Shown here: positions 18,851-26,628 of the stretch, in pieces
Layout: every line of letters begins with the position of its first letter
Position numbering within the stretch: position 1 is the stretch's first letter
Virus record (IMG/VR): IMGVR_UViG_3300009163_003337
Span: 1-64,000 of that record
Direction: 5' to 3' (one strand)
DNA length: 64,000 nt
DNA from: a virus
Program-made: the position numbers and the translations under genes
The notes under the pieces: model-generated
The model's input: the letters and a program-made list of their open reading frames with translations, nothing else
Told to the model about the DNA's origin: nothing
Databases searched by the model: none

Positions 18851-20461
18851 ATGCAGTATCCTTTGTTTAGTATTACCCCAAAGGCAATTAATGTTGTATC
18901 AAAATATGCATACTGCCCTCAGTTCGATATTGTGTGGTCTTTTGACTATGCTATAAGCGGCAATGCAGTTACAGAAGCGGGATTTACAGTTTTTTTAACG
19001 CAGGATGTAAATGCCGTCGGCGGCAGCGGCGGGATCGATCTTGGTTATTCAGGTATCGGTAGAGTAATTGGACAAGGCCAAAACTACACTTATCTCAATA
19101 AAGGTCTCTCGGGTGGTGTTATTGCAGTAGGCTTTGATACTACAGGCTCGTTTCCTCTAAGTACAACTAGTAGCTTTATACTGGAGCCAGGAATGACACT
19201 TCGTAATGGTATTGCAGATTCAGATCGAATATTAAATAGTGTCTCTATTAGAGCTTTGTCAAGTTTTGATTATAATGTATATAAATTTAATGTGTCTATT
19301 AATGAACTCGATCCAACATTTAAGATTGTAGAGAGTGATCTTAGATATAAAACGATGAGAGTTAGATTAGGTAATATAGGTAGAACCCTATATATTGATT
19401 ACCGCTATACACCAGAAGACGTATTTCGTAATATACTTACTTATGATGTGGATTTAGGCTCAACGAGTGACACTAAGTATAAAGTTGGTGCGTCTTTCGC
19501 AACACCTATCTTTACAAACAGTATAACTCGCGTTGGAAATATTTTTATTAAGAATTTTCATACTGAGGGTAGTAGTGTATCTGGTACCATTGCGGCTGCA
19601 AGTAGTGTGTTGAATTTAGATAGCATATACAATAGTAATAATACAGCTGCTCAAAATGTTGATGAAGCTGAAACTCCGGAAATAGTAAGTACTGCTATAT
19701 CGACTGAAAATATGATGGATGGTATGTCTACGATCATAAATACTTTTAATTCAGCTCAAATTATAACATTACCTGCTAATTCTATAGACGGCTATAATTT
19801 TACATATCAGCTTCTCCTTTCAAGCGTAGGAGTACAGCCATTAAATACTGTATTGACACGAGTTGGTGTCTTTGAGTATAGGGGTGATAATTTATATCTA
19901 TTTAAAGAAAATAAGTGTACATACTGGACTCTTACTGGCTTAATAAACGGTGATCAACGTGCTGCTAACAACTCTACCAGTGTTAATAAGACGCTACCAA
20001 CAAGCATTTTTACAACAACCTGTGGTACAGTTATAACTTTAACTTCTACCGCACATATAATAGTGCCTCCAATAGTGCCTCCGATACTACCTGTAATAAC
20101 ACCTACACCGTTTATTGTTGATTGTGGTGGTGTAGTTGAATATAGTGGTGAAAAAGGTACATATGAAGTTCTAGTTAATTTAGGCACCACAAAAGGTAGA
20201 GTCTCGTTTGATTATAATGCATATAATATTCAAGACCGGTTTCGAGTTAAGTGGAATAATGATGTGGTTATTGATACAGGCTATGTAGGTTACCCCTACG
20301 AAGAAAGTCCGCCGGATCCCCATATAGTCGGGGATGGTCAAGGCAGTACATCTTTCAATAAAATATCGGCGCTACCTTCAACTGCTTTAGTTACAGTTGA
20401 TGCACCGCTAGACGGTACGGAATGGACTTTTACAATGGGTTGCCCAGTACCTATACCGTAG
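18851..20461 (+). CDS. Fibre protein with L-type lectin-like head and conserved C-terminal domain
   Basis: 536 residues from the ATG at 18851 (538 from 18845). The N-terminal ~150 residues look like an L-type/legume-lectin jelly roll: 'FDIVWSFDYAISGN', 'EAGFTVFLTQD', a Gly-rich loop, then 'VIAVGFDTTGSFPLST'. The C-terminal ~100 residues ('CGGVVEYSGEKGTYEVLVNL', 'VSFDYNAYNIQDRFRVKWN', DTGYVG, 'WTFTMGCP') match a domain recurrent at the ends of phage and marine-bacterial adhesion proteins (DAYxIPDRFxVxYxxxxVxDTGY). A Pro-rich linker (VPPIVPPILP) separates the halves. Glycan binding by the virion is the likely role. Confidence 0.65.
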   Translation: MQYPLFSITPKAINVVSKYAYCPQFDIVWSFDYAISGNAVTEAGFTVFLTQDVNAVGGSGGIDLGYSGIGRVIGQGQNYTYLNKGLSGGVIAVGFDTTGSFPLSTTSSFILEPGMTLRNGIADSDRILNSVSIRALSSFDYNVYKFNVSINELDPTFKIVESDLRYKTMRVRLGNIGRTLYIDYRYTPEDVFRNILTYDVDLGSTSDTKYKVGASFATPIFTNSITRVGNIFIKNFHTEGSSVSGTIAAASSVLNLDSIYNSNNTAAQNVDEAETPEIVSTAISTENMMDGMSTIINTFNSAQIITLPANSIDGYNFTYQLLLSSVGVQPLNTVLTRVGVFEYRGDNLYLFKENKCTYWTLTGLINGDQRAANNSTSVNKTLPTSIFTTTCGTVITLTSTAHIIVPPIVPPILPVITPTPFIVDCGGVVEYSGEKGTYEVLVNLGTTKGRVSFDYNAYNIQDRFRVKWNNDVVIDTGYVGYPYEESPPDPHIVGDGQGSTSFNKISALPSTALVTVDAPLDGTEWTFTMGCPVPIP

Positions 20462-20473
20462 CCGTAAGATTCG

Positions 20474-20481
20474 TATAATTA
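20474..20481 (+). promoter_or_regulatory. Late promoter variant (TATAATTA)
   Basis: One mismatch from TATAAATA, exactly 6 nt before the ATG at 20488. Confidence 0.55.
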
Positions 20482-20487
20482 CATCTC

Positions 20488-21480
20488 ATGATAAATCAAT
20501 CTACAGACATAAAAATTAGCCTACACGGACAGTATAAAATATCTATACAGTCTGATGATTGTATAGATTACGACTCTAACTGGTGTAATAATACAATCTT
20601 ATCAGGAGGCTTGGCGGAATTATACTCATATACATTTTTAGAAATTATGAGTCTACTAGATTTAGGAAGTAACTCAACTCTTGGTGGGTCTTCGGGTTAT
20701 GGTCTATCGGGTGTAGTAAGCTCGATACTACCTTTTACTAATATCTATAATGACTTCAGGGATACCTTTATAGATAGCACCACTTCGAGAGTTTATCACG
20801 CTTACTATACGTCGATTAAAGCGCCGTATGATATAACTGTGAGTGAGTTTGCAGTAAAACGGAAGCAAGCAGGTGTTGCTTTCGCGCGTAATGTGTTTAC
20901 TGAGTCATACCAGGTGAAGAAGGGTCAACATATTAATTTTCAATATAGATTAAAGGTGAACTGGGAGTCAACCGTAGATACTAAATTACTTACAGTGAGT
21001 ACAGGAACTTCATCCTTCACAGTACCTACAACATCAGCTACCTATAACATACCACATAACCGAGCTTACTATAATAATAATAAACTCGTACTTGCTAACA
21101 CAGCAAATAGTATTATAGATAAATCAGCTCTGCCGCTATTTGGTGATAAATACCCCGGTGATGTATTTACTTTCGCAATTAATTCAAGTAACCAAAAATC
21201 TATTATTAACCCTATAGAGATCTCTAGAGGTCATAACGAAGGTAGAACATATAGTGTTAGTACAAGGTATAGTAATATAACGAGTCGTGCAGATAGTGTA
21301 GCAATAAACTTTATTAATAATGCATACCTTGTTAGTGACGGTGAAATTGACATACCGTCTAATTGGTTCTATATAACTCGCTTCGCTTTTCCTATTATAA
21401 TTTATAACGAAGTAGCTGCATGTGCAGGTATAGCTACTTCAAATAAATTATCTCTCACATATAATTATACGTGGGGATAA
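20488..21480 (+). CDS. Tail/fibre structural protein
   Basis: 330-residue protein of the late block. The region near residue 35 ('NTILSGGLAELYSYTFLEIM') is a recurrent feature of phage structural proteins that follow fibre genes; the rest alternates polar beta strands ('YNIPHNRAYYNNNKLVLANT'). No enzymatic motif, signal peptide or membrane segment is visible. It is the last plus-strand gene of the virion block and ends 17 nt before the convergent gene at 21497, with no obvious terminator hairpin between. Confidence 0.5.
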   Translation: MINQSTDIKISLHGQYKISIQSDDCIDYDSNWCNNTILSGGLAELYSYTFLEIMSLLDLGSNSTLGGSSGYGLSGVVSSILPFTNIYNDFRDTFIDSTTSRVYHAYYTSIKAPYDITVSEFAVKRKQAGVAFARNVFTESYQVKKGQHINFQYRLKVNWESTVDTKLLTVSTGTSSFTVPTTSATYNIPHNRAYYNNNKLVLANTANSIIDKSALPLFGDKYPGDVFTFAINSSNQKSIINPIEISRGHNEGRTYSVSTRYSNITSRADSVAINFINNAYLVSDGEIDIPSNWFYITRFAFPIIIYNEVAACAGIATSNKLSLTYNYTWG

Positions 21481-21496
21481 ACAGCGACAGTATCAG

Positions 21497-21739
21497 TTAA
21501 ATATTGCCCATCAGCGCTTCTACAGTTAAGTCATGCTTCATTGAATGAAAGCGTTCGTCAATGTACTTTTGAAACGCAAGTGGCTTAACCCACTCTATAT
21601 TATCTTTACCGTATCCTAGCTCGTCACATTTATTTGAAACCTGCTCAACACCTTCAAGCAAACACACCCAGCGTGTTAACTCATCAATACCCATATCAAC
21701 ATTATTACCATTCTTAAGTTTAAATTTAAACGTTCTCAT
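21497..21739 (-). CDS. Small unknown early protein
   Basis: 80-residue basic/acidic mixed protein (MRTFKFKLKNGNNVDMGIDE ... EALMGNI). It is the last minus-strand gene before the virion block. A GGAAC-N5-TATAAT element lies 8 nt upstream of the ATG, the same arrangement as before the exonuclease gene, suggesting expression independent of the genes upstream. No family is recognised. Confidence 0.6.
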   Translation of the reverse strand: MRTFKFKLKNGNNVDMGIDELTRWVCLLEGVEQVSNKCDELGYGKDNIEWVKPLAFQKYIDERFHSMKHDLTVEALMGNI

Positions 21740-21747
21740 TATATCTT

Positions 21748-21763
21748 ATTATATCATAGTTCC
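21748..21763 (-). promoter_or_regulatory. GGAAC-N5-TATAAT promoter-like element
   Basis: On the minus strand: GGAAC (21763-21759), 5 nt (TATGA), TATAAT (21753-21748), then 8 nt to the ATG at 21739. There is no TTGACA-like box at normal spacing. It shares its layout with three other sites. Confidence 0.45.
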
Positions 21764-22165
21764 CTTCTTCTTAAGAACATCAAAAGCATTCTCAAGATTT
21801 AACGGCTCAGTTAACAAGACGGTATCGAAGGTAATATTGATGCGAAACTTACTGTTACACTTTGTACACAGCACAACATTATCTGAATTAATTAGTACTG
21901 GTATTTCTGATGTTACTTGGCCACACGGACAAGTCGTCTTTATAACCTGCGTCTGTAGAAGATTGTTAAATGCTGCTTGCGCTACATCATCATCGTTATG
22001 ATGATCTTGCTTTATTTTAGATATATTGAAAATAATAACTAAAAAATGAGTGGTGATTGCAGCTGCGAATCCCTGCCAGAATCCTATTATATGTTGTAAA
22101 ATAAACCCTATGGAAGTACTTACTATCAATATTAGTACTAGGGATAATAGTATTTTTTTATTCAT
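21749..22165 (-). CDS. Membrane protein with cytosolic zinc ribbon
   Basis: 138 residues. Two strongly hydrophobic helices at ~5-22 ('ILLSLVLILIVSTSIGFIL') and ~29-48 ('FWQGFAAAITTHFLVIIFNI') form a hairpin. The soluble tail has Cys-Pro-Cys-Gly and, ~27 residues later, Cys-Thr-Lys-Cys, a likely zinc ribbon. Its role is unknown; a membrane anchor for a phage or host protein, or a superinfection/lysis-related protein, is possible. The start overlaps the stop of the upstream gene by 8 nt, so both probably share the late promoter at 22512. Confidence 0.6.
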   Translation of the reverse strand: MNKKILLSLVLILIVSTSIGFILQHIIGFWQGFAAAITTHFLVIIFNISKIKQDHHNDDDVAQAAFNNLLQTQVIKTTCPCGQVTSEIPVLINSDNVVLCTKCNSKFRINITFDTVLLTEPLNLENAFDVLKKKGTMI

Positions 22166-22505
22166 ACCTCATTGTATGTGATAATTGTAATTTATCAAGC
22201 AATTCTGGGATATCTTGTAAAATTTCATTACCAATATTATCAATAACATTTAAAATTGGTCTTGTAAGTCTTGTTTTCACCTGTGGATTTTTTTCTGCTG
22301 CAAGAACCATATTCCTAATATCTAAGAGATTTTTATAGAGTATACTAATTAATTCTTGCGACTTATCAAAGTCGAAGGGTAATACTTGAGGAGCAATATG
22401 TGTTGCTTTTTCATCCTTGAATTTTTGAATTTGACTTTGAGTGTTAAGATTGTTAATTGGATTAGGAGCTATACCTACACTATAAGGATTAGTTGCGATT
22501 GGCAT
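22158..22505 (-). CDS. Unknown late protein
   Basis: 115 residues. The Pro/Asn-rich N-terminus ('MPIATNPYSVGIAPNPINN') is followed by a helical domain ('ELISILYKNLLDIRNMVLAA' ... 'IGNEILQDIPELLDKLQL'). It is preceded by a minus-strand CATAAATA with 6 nt to the ATG, so it appears late although it lies among early genes. No family recognised. It is co-transcribed with the zinc-ribbon membrane protein. Confidence 0.55.
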   Translation of the reverse strand: MPIATNPYSVGIAPNPINNLNTQSQIQKFKDEKATHIAPQVLPFDFDKSQELISILYKNLLDIRNMVLAAEKNPQVKTRLTRPILNVIDNIGNEILQDIPELLDKLQLSHTMRYE

Positions 22506-22533
22506 TATAAATATTTATGCATTGGCATAAATA
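22506..22533. promoter_or_regulatory. Divergent late promoters
   Basis: Three late-type boxes face both ways. Minus-strand CATAAATA (22519-22512) has 6 nt to the ATG at 22505. Plus-strand CATAAATA (22526-22533) has 5 nt to the ATG at 22539. A further exact plus-strand TATAAATA lies at 22506-22513. This supports late expression of both neighbours. Confidence 0.6.
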
Positions 22534-22538
22534 TATTT

Positions 22539-22976
22539 ATGACGAAGTTTGAATCAAGATTTTTGAGAGTTTTAAGTGAGCAAGATATGGACCGTCAAGC
22601 GATGGAACAGTCACTTGATCAAGGCACGGATCCTGGTAAGTTTGATGTTAGTCCTACTAATGGCAATACAGATGCTGCGTCTCAACACCTTGCTGCTGCT
22701 GCTCAAGTTACTGCACAACAGCATGCCGAGTATGTAAAGCAAATAGAAGGTTGGTTTGCTGAAGTAAGAGAAATTTATAAGTTTCTTAATGCCTCGGATG
22801 GCGCGTCTATACTATCAGTAATATCTAATGCACCGGAAAAAACAATATTAAGCGAGGCTCTTGGTGAGAAAGCGTGTAGTCTAATAGAAAGAGCTGCAAA
22901 GGAAATTAGTGCTCTTAGCACCCTGCTAGAGTCCGCTATAAGCTCAAAGACTAAGCCTGAACTTGCAGGAGTCTAA
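22539..22976 (+). CDS. Putative head-targeted protein with capsid-targeting-like leader
   Basis: 145 residues from the ATG at 22539 (start set by the late promoter 5 nt upstream). The leader MTKFESRFLRVLSE ends in Leu-Ser-Glu, the kind of site ([L/I]xE) cut by T4-type prohead protease gp21, and resembles the capsid-targeting sequences of T4 internal proteins. The rest is Ala/Gln-rich and then helical ('ASILSVISNAPEKTILSEAL'). It is an isolated plus-strand late gene among early minus-strand genes, and its 3' end overlaps the primase 3' end by 26 nt. Function unknown. Confidence 0.6.
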   Translation: MTKFESRFLRVLSEQDMDRQAMEQSLDQGTDPGKFDVSPTNGNTDAASQHLAAAAQVTAQQHAEYVKQIEGWFAEVREIYKFLNASDGASILSVISNAPEKTILSEALGEKACSLIERAAKEISALSTLLESAISSKTKPELAGV

Positions 22977-24018
22977 ATTTTTTAATCTCTGAAAGCTTAA
23001 TAACCCCTTCAAGAGAATTGAAGGTGTTTTTTTGTATAAATTCTGCTGATATTTCGTCTACCTTACAATATATGGCGATATCGTTAAAGTCTTTAAATCG
23101 CTTACCGATTTTTTCAGGCCATATAAACACATTCTCACCGTTTAGTAGTAATGTCTCTGATTTCTTAAGTGAAGCATTATCAATCCACTGACTATCAAGT
23201 ACCCATATACGATCCATCCACCTTAGTGTTGTATCAACTTGTTTTTGCTGCCTTTCAGTAAACGTCGCGTTACCTCTTTCTGTAATTCCAGCTACTGCAA
23301 CACTATTTTTTGTAAAAAACGCATTAATAGGACCTTCAAAGATAAAAACACTCTTACTATCACTAGTAACCTTATCTATATTAAAGAGAGTCTTTTCAGC
23401 ATTAATTCTCGAAACATATTTTGGTCGCGTCTTATTATCACTAGGTATTATTGTTCTAGATTGGTAGAATTCAATGTTACCCTGTTCACTTTTAAAAGGT
23501 AACACTAACCGATTTTTATGAACAGGATCTGTAAGTGATAGATAGAGGTTGTCAGGGCGGTTCACCGCTGTATCTAGACGTCTACCGTGAATTAATGCTA
23601 AACAAGCGGATACAACGGGATTTGTACTGTAAAACTTAAGCTGCTGACTGTCACTCAAGTTAATAGAGTCTTTAGGTAGGGTTTCTGTCTTAGGCCTTAC
23701 TAGAGGCTCATCAATAATAGGCAAAATCTCACGTTCACCAGTATAATTCTCAACTTCTGCAATAATTTCTGTATCAGTCTTACCCGATACTTCCTTAATC
23801 CACGTATAAGGCTTTCCAGACCAACCACAATTATGACAAAAGATATTGTCATTTTTTGGAATATAATAACAACGCTTTTTGTTGCCAAATGAAGAACCGC
23901 TACCCTCTCTACAAATAACACAACTTGCTTGGTAAGTATTATTAAACTTATTACGCTTAGGTCGGTGTGAATATTGAAAGAATTTTTCTACAATATAATC
24001 TTCTGGTAAACTAATCAT
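22951..24018 (-). CDS. 61: DNA primase (T4 gp61-like)
   Basis: 355-residue primase; T4 gp61 is 342 aa. The N-terminal zinc-binding domain shows CVIC at ~32-35 and 'IFCHNCGW' at ~58-65. The TOPRIM catalytic core includes 'SKSVFIFEGPINAFF' (catalytic Glu) and a later 'RIWVLDSQW' with Asp. It makes RNA primers for lagging-strand synthesis with the gp41 helicase. The start overlaps the stop of the exonuclease gene (ATGA), so the two are translationally coupled. The last 26 nt overlap the convergent gene at 22539. Confidence 0.85.
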   Translation of the reverse strand: MISLPEDYIVEKFFQYSHRPKRNKFNNTYQASCVICREGSGSSFGNKKRCYYIPKNDNIFCHNCGWSGKPYTWIKEVSGKTDTEIIAEVENYTGEREILPIIDEPLVRPKTETLPKDSINLSDSQQLKFYSTNPVVSACLALIHGRRLDTAVNRPDNLYLSLTDPVHKNRLVLPFKSEQGNIEFYQSRTIIPSDNKTRPKYVSRINAEKTLFNIDKVTSDSKSVFIFEGPINAFFTKNSVAVAGITERGNATFTERQQKQVDTTLRWMDRIWVLDSQWIDNASLKKSETLLLNGENVFIWPEKIGKRFKDFNDIAIYCKVDEISAEFIQKNTFNSLEGVIKLSEIKKFRLLQVQA

Positions 24019-24890
24019 ACAAACATTGATAATAGACGACTTTTTACAAAAAACAAGTTATACCAGTCTTCTCTCTTATTAAGAATAGAATTAATATCAT
24101 GCTCTTGGCATAATTCAATAAACTGTTGAAAGTTAGGCACGCAACTCAAAACAGCTGGCATTTGATTCTGATAATACATTAATTCATCACGGTTGTCAAT
24201 AGATCTATATCTATCTAAGCGAAATATCTCCAAATTGCGTGTAAATATTAACTGCTCTTCTGTCGTGAGTTTAATATTGCCGTTCAGGTACTGTTGTACT
24301 CTAACCTTACCGAATTTAGGAATACCCGATACATTATCAGATTTATCACCCGTAAGACACTTAATAGTCATGAAATTAGCTTGATCATAACCTACAAGTG
24401 TAGTAAAGTTATCTTGATTTACTTCTGTTTTACGTATTGGATCGTAAACAGCTACCTTAGCATTAACCAACTGCAAGAAGTCCTTATCAGCAGATACAAT
24501 TATCTTAGAGCCTTCAAGCGACTCAGATAAGTATGCAATAACATCATCAGCTTCTAAACTACGTGGAAAGATAGACTGTATACCTAAGGTATAAAGAAAT
24601 TCTTTAATCGTTTCATTATTTTTATGCGGCGACTCATCACTAGACCTGTTACCCTTATAATCTGTTAAAAGATCTTTACGCGTATTACGTTGATAATCCG
24701 GCTTTTCATCCCAACATGCGATGATTTTATCTGGTTTATAAGTATTAACGTAGCTTTTAATTGCATTGAGTGTAAAGTAAATATGAAAACTATCTAGTTT
24801 AGCTTGATTTTCAGTACCTGCAACATTCTTTGCCGTCCAAAAAGTGCGGTGTATTGCATTATTCATATCCATTAGGAGAGTCTTACTCAT
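24015..24890 (-). CDS. rnh: 5'-3' exonuclease/RNase H (T4 Rnh-like)
   Basis: 291-residue FEN-1-type nuclease; T4 RNase H is 305 aa. Acid residues for the two metals are visible in 'TLLMDMNNAIHRTFW' (Asp), 'SLEADDVIAYL', 'VSADKDFLQLV' and 'LTGDKSDNVSGIPKFG' (helix-hairpin motif). It removes RNA primers from Okazaki fragments. It is the first gene of a short unit with the primase. Upstream lies a GGAAC-N5-TAATAT element 6 nt from the ATG. Confidence 0.9.
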   Translation of the reverse strand: MSKTLLMDMNNAIHRTFWTAKNVAGTENQAKLDSFHIYFTLNAIKSYVNTYKPDKIIACWDEKPDYQRNTRKDLLTDYKGNRSSDESPHKNNETIKEFLYTLGIQSIFPRSLEADDVIAYLSESLEGSKIIVSADKDFLQLVNAKVAVYDPIRKTEVNQDNFTTLVGYDQANFMTIKCLTGDKSDNVSGIPKFGKVRVQQYLNGNIKLTTEEQLIFTRNLEIFRLDRYRSIDNRDELMYYQNQMPAVLSCVPNFQQFIELCQEHDINSILNKREDWYNLFFVKSRLLSMFV

Positions 24891-24896
24891 ATACCC

Positions 24897-24912
24897 ATAT
24901 TATCATAGTTCC
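24897..24912 (-). promoter_or_regulatory. GGAAC-N5-TAATAT promoter-like element
   Basis: Minus strand: GGAAC (24912-24908), 5 nt (TATGA, the same as at 21754), TAATAT (24902-24897), 6 nt, ATG at 24890. It is the second of four copies. Confidence 0.45.
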
Positions 24913-24935
24913 TTATAAATTTAATAATAGCAATT

Positions 24936-25202
24936 CTATGCCTCGACAGATTCATTTTGTTCATACAACGCTAAACATACCTTAAACACGTCATCTGGTA
25001 CTGTCTCTACATATTTAAGTATATCATTACTTCTTGCAAGCTCATATGACTCAAAAGGTACATGCCTGTTCTTTTTTGTAGGTATAGCAAGAAAATTATG
25101 AGTCGTAGATGTTGTTTTAACAAACAACATCATTTCACCAGCATATTGACCATGGTGTACAGCGTATACACTACCTATTGTCGGTATATCATGATTGCTC
25201 AT
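24936..25202 (-). CDS. Small conserved-looking protein downstream of clamp operon
   Basis: 88 residues from the ATG at 25202; an upstream TTG at 25211 is possible but unlikely. It has a compact SH3/KOW-like feel: 'IPTIGSVYAVHHGQYAGEMM', 'FLAIPTKKN', 'ILKYVETVPDDVFKVCLALY'. No family can be named with confidence. It overlaps the end of the preceding gene by 14 nt and is the last gene of the gp45 unit. Confidence 0.6.
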   Translation of the reverse strand: MSNHDIPTIGSVYAVHHGQYAGEMMLFVKTTSTTHNFLAIPTKKNRHVPFESYELARSNDILKYVETVPDDVFKVCLALYEQNESVEA

Positions 25203-25515
25203 TAGTCTCAATTTGAGATATGCCGTGTGTAATTAAGCTAGTAATTATTACCTCCATTGACGATGTCTTAAGTGAGTAATTTCGTGGATATAAACGACCA
25301 CCATCATTAAACTCAAACATCATTTCACCCTTAAAATCCTTGTTTTCATAACATGTAATAAATAGTGAAGCATTACCTGGATCAACTAGAATTGTCCACT
25401 TTCTAGGGTCCGAATTAGCATAACACGTATTTATTTTCCAGGTGTTAATCTGGCAGTCTTTTAAGCGCTTTACAAAATACGATAGTGTTGTGATTTTATT
25501 TTTAAGTATTCTCAT
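25189..25515 (-). CDS. Unknown protein coupled to sliding clamp gene
   Basis: 108 residues. The start overlaps the gp45 stop (ATGA). Sequence features: 'TTLSYFVKRLKDCQINTWKI', an Asp-Pro-Arg-Lys-Trp turn, then beta strands ('NASLFITCYENKDFKGEMMF') and a helical end. In T4 the gene after 45 is clamp loader 44, but this protein is far too small and has no P-loop. Its position hints at a replication role; the function is unknown. Confidence 0.6.
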   Translation of the reverse strand: MRILKNKITTLSYFVKRLKDCQINTWKINTCYANSDPRKWTILVDPGNASLFITCYENKDFKGEMMFEFNDGGRLYPRNYSLKTSSMEVIITSLITHGISQIETNEQS

Positions 25516-26246
25516 TGTGTTAGTGATGTGATTATATACGTAAGTTTAATATCAGGTGATACTATACTAAAGCAACATATACCATGCTCAGTATTAATAC
25601 TTACATCAATAGTATTGTTTATCACATTTAAAAGTTTAATATTATCTAAGTTTAGAGGTAGCGGTAAAAGCTCAAAATCTACAATTCCAAGATCTAGGCA
25701 AAGTGCATCAGTGTTATGCCTAGCTCTGTCAGTAAGCTCTGCTTTAAGAGACTTACCGTCCGTATACAAATATAATTTATTTGTATCTGTTGCAAAAGTA
25801 CTACCTTTTATAATATTTTGTAAAACCTCTTTCGTTATTTGAAAGTTAATATTATACTTAAACCCTTTAATTTTTTCAACATTAATAGATGGCTTACTAA
25901 GTAGTCCATCTTCATATAGATGATATTTAAATTTAAGACTATTACCTTCATATTGATAGTTATTTGAATTAACTATTAATTTAATATCCTTCGTATTAAT
26001 ACTATCTAGAACTCTTATAAGCTTCTTAACATCTGGTATATTATTTGTAGCTGTAAAGTTAGTATCGATTGAAGATAGCTCTGCGGATAAAATAAGTGTA
26101 TTATCCGCAGAGCAAGCTAAGCAAGAAATAGAGCCCCCACCTTCTTCATGAATATTTAAAATTGCTGACTCATTTACCTTTGATAAACTGTCTAAAAATT
26201 TTATAAATTCAGAACGCTTTTGTATCTTTAGTTCTCTTTGATCCAT
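25512..26246 (-). CDS. 45: Sliding clamp (T4 gp45-like)
   Basis: 244 residues from the ATG at 26246 (the frame stays open to a TTG at 26258); T4 gp45 is 228 aa. Two PCNA-like halves with alternating strands and helices are recognisable: 'SEFIKFLDSLSKVNESAILN', 'DVKKLIRVLDSINTKDIKLI', and a second half starting 'YNINFQITKEVLQNIIKGS'. It tethers the polymerase and, in T4, activates late transcription with gp55 and gp33. The position between gp32 and small replication genes and the operon layout support the call. Overall identity to T4 is low, so confidence is moderate to good. Confidence 0.78.
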   Translation of the reverse strand: MDQRELKIQKRSEFIKFLDSLSKVNESAILNIHEEGGGSISCLACSADNTLILSAELSSIDTNFTATNNIPDVKKLIRVLDSINTKDIKLIVNSNNYQYEGNSLKFKYHLYEDGLLSKPSINVEKIKGFKYNINFQITKEVLQNIIKGSTFATDTNKLYLYTDGKSLKAELTDRARHNTDALCLDLGIVDFELLPLPLNLDNIKLLNVINNTIDVSINTEHGICCFSIVSPDIKLTYIITSLTQ

Positions 26247-26619
26247 TGTATGTCTCAAGTGTAGATGCTATATTAGCTAAGTTCAAGCTTATTGATTGTA
26301 ATACCTCCAATACTTTATCACTTACAACTACTGGCTGTACTTCAGCCATATGTACAATTGGTGTAACAACTTCATCGTATACAGGTAAATCCGGTGTATT
26401 AGGTATAGGAGAGGTAGCTAATTCAGCAGATATATAAGGTTGATCATCTGCGCGTTCACGGGTTGTTGAACGTAAAACTTCACCAAACTGCTTTTCGATA
26501 CCAACACTTATTGGGTTAATATTGCCAGAGTTACTCATTACCATTTGATCTGTTTGCTTGGCTAAACCATGCATAGTACCAGCAAATGCAAGAAACGCTT
26601 GCTTTTCTGCTTCTGTCAT
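26209..26619 (-). CDS. Unknown protein between gp32 and clamp
   Basis: 136 residues from the second ATG (26619); a first ATG at 26625 is possible. A TATAAT (26633-26628) leaves 8 nt to the second ATG and only 2 to the first, favouring 26619. It has a Pro/Val-rich middle ('ATSPIPNTPDLPVYDEVVTP') and a helical end ('VLEVLQSISLNLANIASTLE'). It overlaps the gp45 start by 38 nt. It could be a small adaptor of the replisome or of late transcription, but nothing in the sequence shows this. Confidence 0.55.
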   Translation of the reverse strand: MTEAEKQAFLAFAGTMHGLAKQTDQMVMSNSGNINPISVGIEKQFGEVLRSTTRERADDQPYISAELATSPIPNTPDLPVYDEVVTPIVHMAEVQPVVVSDKVLEVLQSISLNLANIASTLETYNGSKRTKDTKAF

Positions 26620-26628
26620 GTGCATAAA

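Noticed and set aside
20070-20100. Repeat in the VPPIVPP linker as a functional repeat element
   Set aside because: A short Pro-rich linker repeat of two units, common in fibres.
25189-25515. Clamp loader subunit (gp44/gp62) after the clamp gene
   Set aside because: 108 residues with no P-loop or AAA motif; clamp loader genes are probably outside the window.
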